A stretch of DNA of 5,265 nucleotides from an uncultured Collinsella sp. Its GTDB lineage: Bacteria > Actinomycetota > Coriobacteriia > Coriobacteriales > Coriobacteriaceae. The notes under the pieces were generated by a model. That model had not been told where the DNA came from. It did no database searches and worked only from the letters and a program-made list of their open reading frames with translations. Location of the stretch: assembly GCA_900553165.1 (NCBI GenBank), contig USCN01000108.1:1-5265 (forward strand). The letters run 5' to 3'. A program made the position numbers and the translations under genes. Positions 1-3,803 of this stretch are shown piece by piece (within the stretch, counting starts at the first letter, position 1; every line of letters starts with the position of its first letter).

Positions 1-17
1 ATTTTCTGTTCGTCCAT
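1..17 (-). CDS. 5' end of a leftward gene, probably dnaA (partial, cut by the left edge)
   Basis: On the - strand an ATG at 17-15 is followed by codons for M-D-E-Q-K before the window ends. A strong SD, AAGGAGAA, lies at 32-25 on the same strand, about 8 bases before the ATG, so this is very likely a true start. Five residues cannot identify a protein. The assignment to dnaA, the replication initiator that binds and opens the origin, comes only from context: the gene points away from a cluster of DnaA-box-like sequences beginning about 150 bases upstream, and in many bacteria oriC adjoins dnaA. A different gene beside the origin is possible. I am fairly sure of the start codon and only moderately sure of the identity. 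Confidence 0.5.
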
Positions 18-92
18 TGATGTGTTCTCCTTCCATTCTATGGCAAGGCGGGCCGTTTGAGCCGCGCCATGGTTTCGTTCTGTTTCAGTTTT

Positions 93-121
93 ACTATATT
101 TTGACACTGATACATTTTAAA
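93..121 (-). promoter_or_regulatory. Candidate promoter for the leftward edge gene
   Basis: On the - strand, TATAGT (98-93) matches the -10 consensus at five of six positions. A weaker -35, TTTAAA (121-116), sits at the ideal 17-base spacing. Transcription would start near position 86, giving a leader of about 70 bases before the ATG at 17. It lies inside the AT-rich block, so the AT content alone may create some of the match. Confidence 0.4.
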
Positions 122-128
122 GTATAGC
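101..128 (+). promoter_or_regulatory. Candidate rightward promoter into the origin region
   Basis: A consensus -35 TTGACA (101-106) is followed after 16 bases by TATAGC (123-128), which matches four of six -10 positions. It overlaps the leftward candidate promoter and points into the DnaA-box cluster. No gene follows for over 400 bases, so if active it would give an untranslated transcript across the origin or a long fba leader. Confidence 0.3.
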
Positions 129-168
129 ATACCCCGGCATTCTTCGCAATGTTTGCCGAAGGCAAAAG

Positions 169-312
169 TTTTCCACATTCAGCAGGCTATACAATCGGTA
201 ATTCGGCTCAAATTTTTCCACATGTTGAAAACCCGGTGGAAAATGTTCAAAAATCAAGTTTGTACGCCCACTTTCCGGGTGGAATTCCACAGTTTCCACC
301 GAGTTTTCAACC
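169..312. repeat. DnaA-box-like 9-mer cluster
   Basis: The core of the putative origin has eight or nine variants of TTTTCCACA in 144 bases, on both strands. In order: TTTTCCACA (169-177, +), TTTTCCACA (214-222, +), TTTTCAACA (223-231, -), TTTTCCACC (235-243, -), TTTTGAACA (244-252, -), AATTCCACC (278-286, -), AATTCCACA (283-291, +), GTTTCCACC (292-300, +) and TTTTCAACC (304-312, +). Boxes at 214-231 abut in opposite directions, and 279-290 is a perfect 12-base palindrome holding two overlapping weak boxes. Confidence 0.7.
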
Positions 313-469
313 TCTCAGGTTCGACACGCAAACTTTCCGCCGTACTTTTTGTAAAATTCAAGTCGGAATTATGACAATTTTTTGAAGAGAGATCCAGTGG
401 TTTTTGCCAGAATCTCCAACATCAAAATGCCCAATGTGAATTTGTGTTGAAAACGCCGCGGGAACCGCC

Positions 470-498
470 TTGATTTTATCCTGTAATTGGGGTATACT
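470..498 (+). promoter_or_regulatory. fba promoter
   Basis: TTGATT (470-475) and TATACT (493-498) are separated by exactly 17 bases and match the vegetative sigma consensus at four and five of six positions. The start of transcription is expected near 505, giving an fba leader of about 78 bases. The DnaA-box-like site at 445-453 lies about 17 bases upstream of the -35, so DnaA might influence this promoter, which is inference. Confidence 0.65.
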
Positions 499-582
499 AC
501 CCTTAGGTTCGTTAAAGGATGCGCAATCTTGTATCCAAAACGGCTTTTTCACCCCAAAATGATTTTGCGGAGGTAATGAATA

Positions 583-1446
583 ATGTTGGTAAATGCAACC
601 GAAATGCTGATCAAGGCACGCGATGGCCACTACGGTGTGCCTCAGTTCAACATCAACAACCTGGAGTGGACCAAGGCAGTCCTGACCGCCTGCGAGGAAA
701 TGAAGAGCCCCGTCATTCTGGGCGTTTCCGAGGGTGCCGGCAAGTACATGACCGGCTTCAAGACCGTCGCTGCTATGGTCGATGCAATGGTCGATTCCAT
801 GGGCATCACCGTTCCCGTTGCCCTGCACCTGGACCACGGCACCTACGAGGGCTGCAAGGCCTGCGTTGAGGCCGGCTTCTCCTCCATCATGTTCGACGGC
901 AGCCACTACTCCATCGAGGAGAACGTGGAAAAGACCAAGGAGCTGGTCGCTCTGGCACACTCCAAGGGCCTGAGCATCGAGGCCGAGGTCGGCTCCATCG
1001 GCGGCGTTGAGGACGGCGTTGTGGGCGCTGGCGAGATCGCAGACCCCGCTGAGTGCGCAAAGATCACCGATCTGGGCATCGACTTCCTGGCTGCCGGCAT
1101 CGGCAACATCCACGGTGTCTACCCGGCAAACTGGAAGGGTCTGGACTTCGAGGCTCTGGACCGCATCCACAAGGCCACCAACAACATTCCTCTGGTCCTG
1201 CACGGCGGCACCGGCATCCCCGACGAGATGATCGCAAAGGCCATCAGCCTGGGCGTTTCCAAGATCAACATCAACACCGAGTGCCAGCTGGTCTTTGCTG
1301 AGGCCACCCGCAAGTACATCGAAGAGGGCAAGGATCAGCAGGGCAAGGGCTTCGACCCCCGCAAGCTCCTCAAGCCTGGTCGCGACAACATCGTTGCCCG
1401 CACCAAGGAGCTCATGGAGGAGTTTGGCTCCGTCAACAAGGCGTAA
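583..1446 (+). CDS. fba: Class II fructose-1,6-bisphosphate aldolase
   Basis: This cytosolic zinc enzyme of glycolysis and gluconeogenesis reversibly splits fructose-1,6-bisphosphate into dihydroxyacetone phosphate and glyceraldehyde-3-phosphate. The 287-residue protein has the normal family length. Visible motifs are LHLDHG (81-86), with catalytic D84 and zinc ligand H85; the E-A-E motif (133-135); NIHGVY, with zinc ligand H177; LHGGTG (206-211), with zinc ligand H207; and the KININTE substrate/phosphate loop, where N229 aligns with the catalytic Asn of E. coli FbaA. Roles are assigned by family knowledge. The start is set by GGAGG at 569-573, nine bases upstream; an ATG at 576 is out of frame. 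The codon bias is extreme (CTG, GGC, AAG), consistent with high expression. It is transcribed alone from the promoter at 470-498. A related tagatose-bisphosphate or similar ketose-bisphosphate aldolase of the same family cannot be fully excluded. Confidence 0.93.
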   Translation: MLVNATEMLIKARDGHYGVPQFNINNLEWTKAVLTACEEMKSPVILGVSEGAGKYMTGFKTVAAMVDAMVDSMGITVPVALHLDHGTYEGCKACVEAGFSSIMFDGSHYSIEENVEKTKELVALAHSKGLSIEAEVGSIGGVEDGVVGAGEIADPAECAKITDLGIDFLAAGIGNIHGVYPANWKGLDFEALDRIHKATNNIPLVLHGGTGIPDEMIAKAISLGVSKININTECQLVFAEATRKYIEEGKDQQGKGFDPRKLLKPGRDNIVARTKELMEEFGSVNKA

Positions 1447-1466
1447 GCGTCGCTAAACTTCCCGCC

Positions 1467-1558
1467 GGAAGCCCCGTCCCCCTACACTGTTTCCTTTGCG
1501 CTCACCTGGCTTTGCCAGAAGTCGCGCCAAGAAAACAGCTCCGGGGGACGGGGCTTCC
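1467..1558 (+). terminator. Very long hairpin downstream of fba, probable terminator or mRNA 3' stabiliser
   Basis: A perfect 16-base inverted repeat pairs 1467-1482 with 1543-1558 (the arm begins GGAAGCCCCGTC). The 60-base interior can fold further: CTGTTT..GCGC near 1487-1501 pairs imperfectly with GCGCCAAGAAAACAG (1524-1538), and CTGGC/GCCAG (1506-1510/1513-1517) form a tip with a three-base loop. The T-tract after the stem is poor (TTCGTTT), so it may protect the mRNA 3' end as much as terminate transcription. Confidence 0.6.
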
Positions 1559-1592
1559 TTCGTTTAACGCCGCAGGGTTACGAGTCTGAATT
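1506..1592 (+). repeat. Tandem repeat copy A
   Basis: First copy of an imperfect direct repeat of about 87 bases with a 97-base period. It begins inside the fba hairpin with a 22-base block (1506-1527) that is identical in copy B at 1603-1624. Shared blocks CAGCTCCGGGG, ACGGGG and CAGGGTTAC follow. Copy A includes the 3' arm of the long hairpin. Confidence 0.75.
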
Positions 1593-1602
1593 AAGATGGC
1601 TA

Positions 1603-1690
1603 CTGGCTTTGCCAGAAGTCGCGCGACGGAATCAGCTCCGGGGAAACGGGGCCTCCTTTGTTAACTCGCTACAGGGTTACTGGGCTAATT
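1603..1690 (+). repeat. Tandem repeat copy B
   Basis: Second copy of the repeat, 88 bases, with substitutions and one net inserted base relative to copy A. It contains the equivalent of the hairpin's 3' arm (around 1638-1656) but no matching 5' arm, so it cannot form the long stem. Short blocks CTCCTTTGTT and CTCGCTACA from its end recur at 1725-1734 and 1752-1760, suggesting a decayed third copy. Confidence 0.75.
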
Positions 1691-1722
1691 TTTTTATTTG
1701 ACTACCGTTCAGCGGTGTTGAT

Positions 1723-1749
1723 GGCTCCTTTGTTGGGGCTTTCTTTTTT
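1723..1749 (+). terminator. Short intrinsic terminator
   Basis: GCTCC (1724-1728) pairs with GGGGC (1735-1739), including one G-U pair, around a six-base loop, and a T-rich run TTCTTTTTT (1741-1749) follows. The stem is short, but the T-tract is the best in this spacer. It would catch read-through from fba before the next gene. Confidence 0.5.
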
Positions 1750-1762
1750 ATCTCGCTACAAT
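1733..1762 (+). promoter_or_regulatory. Candidate promoter for the transglutaminase-like gene
   Basis: TACAAT (1757-1762) matches the -10 consensus at five of six positions. The best -35 is only TTGGGG (1733-1738), 18 bases upstream. Transcription would begin near 1769, about 29 bases before the ATG at 1798. The elements overlap the preceding terminator. Confidence 0.4.
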
Positions 1763-1797
1763 GGGCTTCAAGAGTTCTAATAGACTTGGAGTTTGGT

Positions 1798-3231
1798 ATG
1801 GCTGTTATTAATGTGCTGCCTTCGGATGGGAAGGTTATTGACGAGGGTCCTGTTGGTTGCTCTGTTGATGTTTGCTGTGATGACTTTCGTCATCTCGATA
1901 TTGGACTGCCGCCCGAGATTCTTCGACTCAAGGATGCCGGATATTTGTCGCAGGCTGTTGCGGCTTGTGATCGCCTTTTGGGGCAGAATCCTGAGCCTTC
2001 GCTGGTGGCTTGCGTTCGCGCCGAGCGGTATCGCATGATCGAGACGCCGCTTCATTTTTCGGTGTCGCGCGATCGAGCTATTGCGATGATTCGCGAGGAG
2101 TGGCCTGAGTTTACCGAGGAGCAGTTTAACGATCTGATTGACCGTAAGCGTATTGACTGGCGCTTTATCGACGGGGAGCTGTTCGTTCTCGACAACTTCC
2201 TCGATTCGCTTCGCGTATATCCCAAAGAGGTTCCCGGCATGCGTCCCGATCCTACGGACGGAATTGCACTGCGCAACGAAATGCTCAAGGAGATGGGGTC
2301 GCAAAACGGATTGGCTCGCGTCATTACGCTTAAAGCATCTGTGTCTGTCCCCGGCGCTCTAGAGGGGGAGACCGTTCGCGCTTGGCTTCCCGTTGCCGCC
2401 ACCTGCCACCAGCAGTCTCGTGTCGAGATTCTCGACATGACGCCGGAGGGTGCTGTTGCTCCCGCGAACGCTTCGGCGCGTACCGCCTCGTGGTCTTCTT
2501 CGAGTGAACGCTCATTCTCGGTGACCTATCGTTATCACATCGGTGCTGCTTATTGTGATGTCTACGGTGGCACACTTCCGGTTCATCCGCGTATGGACGC
2601 GCCTCTGCCCGAGGATATTTCCGAGGACCGTCCGCACATTGCATTCACGCCGTATCTGCAGCAGCTGACGGCCGGTGTTGTTGACGGACTCGAGGATCCG
2701 CTCGATCGCGCTCGTGCTATCTATGATTATCTGACGCAGCATATCGACTATCGCTATCAGCCGCCGTACTTGCTTTTGGGATCTATTGCCGATGACTGCG
2801 CGCATTCGCTCCGCGGCGATTGCGGCGTTATGGCGCTCACGTTTATCACCATGTGCCGTATCGCGGGCGTGCCTGCCCGTTGGCAGAGCGGCCTGTACGT
2901 TGCGCCCGATTCGGTGGGGTCGCACGACTGGGCAGAGTTCTATACGCCGCAGACCGGTTGGCTCAACGCCGACGTGTCATTTGGATCTTCTGCTCACAGG
3001 ATGGGGGAGGAGTGGCGCCGCCGTCACTACTTTGGCAATCTCGACCCATGGCGTATGGTGGCCAACAATCGATTCCAGGCAGAGTTTGAGCCCTCTTTCG
3101 ACGGCATGCGTGAGGACCCTTACGATAACCAGATGGGTGAGGCTTCGGTCGACGGTCGCGGATGCCGTCAGCGCGAGATGCTACGCACGGTCGAACTCAT
3201 CGAAATGCTCGAAGTTCCATTTTCGGACTAA
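1798..3231 (+). CDS. Transglutaminase-like (papain-fold) domain protein
   Basis: A 477-residue protein with a C-terminal transglutaminase-like core. The catalytic Cys is in RGDCG (C342), the His in SHDWAEFY (H376) and the Asp in NADVSFG (D392), in the order and spacing of the Cys-His-Asp triad. The context GVPARWQSG (357-365) after the Cys is typical of the family. Residues from about 174 to 260 look beta-rich and precede the core, as in many bacterial family members. Residues 1-170 are helical, charged and not recognised. There is no signal peptide or membrane segment, so it is probably cytoplasmic. Family members act as cysteine proteases or amidases, or crosslink amines; the substrate here is unknown. 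The ATG at 1798 is preferred, with GGAG at 1788-1791, over an in-frame TTG at 1786 that would add four residues. Codon use is less biased than in fba or the ribosomal genes, consistent with modest expression. Confidence 0.8.
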   Translation: MAVINVLPSDGKVIDEGPVGCSVDVCCDDFRHLDIGLPPEILRLKDAGYLSQAVAACDRLLGQNPEPSLVACVRAERYRMIETPLHFSVSRDRAIAMIREEWPEFTEEQFNDLIDRKRIDWRFIDGELFVLDNFLDSLRVYPKEVPGMRPDPTDGIALRNEMLKEMGSQNGLARVITLKASVSVPGALEGETVRAWLPVAATCHQQSRVEILDMTPEGAVAPANASARTASWSSSSERSFSVTYRYHIGAAYCDVYGGTLPVHPRMDAPLPEDISEDRPHIAFTPYLQQLTAGVVDGLEDPLDRARAIYDYLTQHIDYRYQPPYLLLGSIADDCAHSLRGDCGVMALTFITMCRIAGVPARWQSGLYVAPDSVGSHDWAEFYTPQTGWLNADVSFGSSAHRMGEEWRRRHYFGNLDPWRMVANNRFQAEFEPSFDGMREDPYDNQMGEASVDGRGCRQREMLRTVELIEMLEVPFSD

Positions 3232-3243
3232 TCGGTAGAAAGC

Positions 3244-3252
3244 TGTGATAAA
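3244..3252 (+). promoter_or_regulatory. Candidate -10 region of the tRNA-Leu promoter
   Basis: TG-T-GATAAA reads as an extended -10 (TGn before a four-of-six hexamer) with expected initiation near 3259, about 12 bases before the mature tRNA. No convincing -35 is visible; the sequence 17-19 bases upstream is the end of the preceding gene. The same TGTGATAA string recurs upstream of infC. Confidence 0.35.
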
Positions 3253-3270
3253 CTAACTCACGCATTGCGT

Positions 3271-3357
3271 GCCCGAGTGGCGGAATTGGCAGACGCAGTG
3301 GACTCAAAATCCACCGTTGGCAACAACGTGCGAGTTCGAGTCTCGCCTCGGGCACCA
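3271..3357 (+). tRNA. tRNA-Leu, anticodon CAA
   Basis: This is a complete class II tRNA of 87 bases including an encoded CCA. The acceptor stem GCCCGAG (3271-3277) pairs with CTCGGGC (3347-3353), with discriminator A3354 and CCA at 3355-3357. The D-stem is 3280-3282/3294-3296 with GG at 3288-3289. The anticodon stem GTGGA (3298-3302) and TCCAC (3310-3314) enclose loop CTCAAAA, giving anticodon CAA at 3305-3307, which reads UUG. A long variable arm, CGTTG/CAACG (3315-3319/3324-3328), is typical of tRNA-Leu. The T-arm is GCGAG/CTCGC around TTCGAGT. All stems pair perfectly, so the gene should be functional. Confidence 0.97.
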
Positions 3358-3365
3358 TACATGCA
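3335..3365 (+). repeat. Direct repeat, left copy: tRNA-Leu 3' end (att-like)
   Basis: This 31-base block starts at the T-loop TTCGAGT of tRNA-Leu and runs through the acceptor 3' strand, CCA and eight bases beyond. It is repeated without mismatch at 3519-3549. Similarity continues, with gaps, through the terminator hairpin to about 3402. Confidence 0.9.
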
Positions 3366-3376
3366 AGTGAGCGTTC

Positions 3377-3399
3377 AAGGGGGTCAAGGCCCCCTTTTT
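3377..3399 (+). terminator. Terminator of tRNA-Leu
   Basis: AAGGGGG (3377-3383) pairs with CCCCCTT (3390-3396) around a six-base loop and is followed by TTTTT (3395-3399). It lies 20 bases after the CCA and is a canonical intrinsic terminator. A near-copy occurs at 3560-3582. Confidence 0.85.
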
Positions 3400-3421
3400 C
3401 GTGCCGAACTCGCGTGAGCGC

Positions 3422-3518
3422 GCGGAGCGTTAAGCAAACAGGCCTGTGGCCTGTTTGTAGCGGAGCGTGGCGAGGGCGCCATGCGCCCGAAGCCCGGGGC
3501 TTCGCGAAGCGAAGTCCC
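3422..3518 (+). other. Array of three strong hairpins between the tRNA-tail repeats
   Basis: Three inverted repeats lie one after another. CAAACAGGCC/GGCCTGTTTG is a perfect 10-bp stem with a three-base loop (3435-3457). GGGCGC/GCGCCC is a perfect 6-bp stem with loop CAT (3474-3488). GGGGCTTCGC pairs with GCGAAGTCCC, 10 bp with one G-U and loop GAA (3496-3518). The 9-mer GCGGAGCGT flanks the first hairpin (3422-3430 and 3460-3468). There is no believable coding frame. It could be a structured RNA, an extragenic palindromic repeat, or the remnant of an inserted element. Confidence 0.6.
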
Positions 3519-3549
3519 TTCGAGTCTCGCCTCGGGCACCATACATGCA
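3519..3549 (+). repeat. Direct repeat, right copy: duplicated tRNA-Leu 3' tail (tRNA remnant)
   Basis: An exact copy of 3335-3365, 184 bases downstream. It contains the T-loop, the 3' half of the T-stem, the acceptor 3' strand and CCA. The bases just upstream (GTCCC) do not pair with the T-stem and no acceptor, D or anticodon arm precedes it, so it is not a tRNA gene. It is either an att-type scar of an element that integrated at the tRNA or the relic of a lost tandem tRNA. Confidence 0.8.
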
Positions 3550-3559
3550 CCTGCGCTTC

Positions 3560-3582
3560 AAGGGGGTTGCGGCCCCCTTTTT
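3560..3582 (+). terminator. Second, duplicated terminator
   Basis: AAGGGGG (3560-3566) pairs with CCCCCTT (3573-3579) and is followed by TTTTT (3578-3582). Stem and T-run are the same as in the tRNA terminator at 3377-3399, and only the loop differs. It insulates the infC operon from upstream transcription. Confidence 0.8.
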
Positions 3583-3593
3583 CGTGTACGTAA

Positions 3594-3621
3594 TGTGATA
3601 ACGCGCTGTACGTGTTATTAT
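3594..3621 (+). promoter_or_regulatory. Candidate infC operon promoter region
   Basis: Two possible -10 elements are seen: an extended TGTGATAAC (3594-3602), like the one before tRNA-Leu, and TATTAT (3616-3621), five of six to consensus. Neither has a good -35 at standard spacing. The two are related as an imperfect inverted repeat, TGATAAC versus GTTATTA, and TGTACGT occurs twice nearby (3585-3591 and 3607-3613), so this could also be an operator. Confidence 0.4.
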
Positions 3622-3649
3622 TCGCAAGGCGTTGTTTCCGCAATGCCCT

Positions 3650-3803
3650 AAAGAGGAACCCGAGGGTTCCCACCTTTTGGCGCCAATGAGCAGCTGACTG
3701 GTCATACAACTTAGATTACCTTCCTCAAATCGAGGAAGTCTATGTGTACGACCTGGTTGCTGAGAAGCGCCGGGTTATTTTTTTATGAATGGAGGTAGGG
3801 AAA
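3650..3803 (+). promoter_or_regulatory. Structured 5' leader of infC, attenuator-like
   Basis: Several inverted repeats lie in the leader. GGAACCC/GGGTTCC (3655-3661/3664-3670) is a perfect local hairpin, and CTTCCTC/GAGGAAG (3720-3726/3732-3738) is another. Long-range pairing is possible between GGCGC (3679-3683) and GCGCC (3767-3771), nested around AGCAGC and GTTGCT (3689-3694/3756-3761). AACCC (3657-3661) can alternatively pair with GGGTT (3772-3776), directly before a run of seven Ts (3778-3784). This competing arrangement resembles a transcription attenuator. In some bacteria L20 represses the infC-rpmI-rplT operon through such a leader; whether it does so here is inference. Confidence 0.55.
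3742..3798 (+). CDS. Possible leader peptide upstream of infC (18 codons)
   Basis: ATG at 3742 opens an 18-codon frame reading MCTTWLLRSAGLFFYEWR that stops at TAG 3796-3798, five bases before the preferred infC start. GAGGAAG at 3732-3738 could serve as its SD but is sequestered in a hairpin. The frame crosses the GCGCC/GGGTT pairing partners and the T-run, so a ribosome here would disrupt the putative attenuator. Chance frames of this size are common, so this is only a candidate. Confidence 0.22.
   Translation: MCTTWLLRSAGLFFYEWR

Larger units (their letters stand above)
81..453. other. Putative replication origin (oriC): AT-rich segment plus DnaA-box cluster
   Basis: This non-coding stretch has an AT-rich block at about 81-130, a candidate unwinding element. 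It is followed by many 9-mers close to the DnaA-box consensus TTWTNCACA. Two match exactly (TTTTCCACA at 169-177 and 214-222, + strand). Four have one mismatch: 223-231, 235-243, 244-252 and 445-453, all on the - strand. Three + strand sites have two mismatches: 283-291, 292-300 and 304-312. DnaA binds such boxes and melts the nearby AT-rich DNA. The neighbouring genes diverge from this point, as expected for forks leaving an origin. A DnaA-controlled promoter region without origin function is the main alternative. Confidence 0.68.

Noticed and set aside
149..385. Short + strand frames in the putative origin (149-385 and 153-374)
   Set aside because: They overlap the DnaA-box cluster, lack SD sites and have no recognisable protein features.
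555..567. Small inverted repeat CAAAA/TTTTG just before the fba SD as a regulatory hairpin
   Set aside because: Five A-T-rich pairs with a three-base loop would be unstable, and they do not cover the SD.
519..869. + strand frame overlapping the start of fba, with an ATG at 576 near the same SD
   Set aside because: It is out of frame with fba and gives an arginine-rich, low-complexity product typical of a shifted reading of biased codons.
358..1203. Long - strand open frame (281 codons) opposite fba
   Set aside because: It is antisense to a gene with extreme codon bias, which leaves the opposite strand open. Its start lies deep inside fba, it runs into the promoter region, and it has no SD or recognisable domain.
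1777..2304. - strand frames opposite the transglutaminase-like gene, also 2330-2644 and 2512-2925
   Set aside because: They are shadow frames of a GC-rich coding gene, with no SD and no domain motifs, while the + strand frame shows a complete catalytic triad.
3519..3540. A second functional tRNA-Leu gene
   Set aside because: Only the T-loop to CCA part is present. The 5' T-stem strand does not pair, and the acceptor, D and anticodon arms are missing.
3435..3549. CRISPR-like array from repeated hairpins and direct repeats
   Set aside because: Only two copies of the 31-base repeat exist, they match a tRNA tail, and no regularly spaced spacers are present.
3686..3697. Three-codon ORF in the infC leader (ATG AGC AGC TGA)
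   Set aside because: It is too short to be meaningful and has no SD. AGCAGC is better explained as part of a stem.
3197..3709. - strand open frame of 170 codons across the tRNA region
   Set aside because: It reads through the tRNA-Leu gene and both terminators. The peptide segment VPEARLELAR is the kind of spurious translation produced by tRNA-Leu complements, not a protein.
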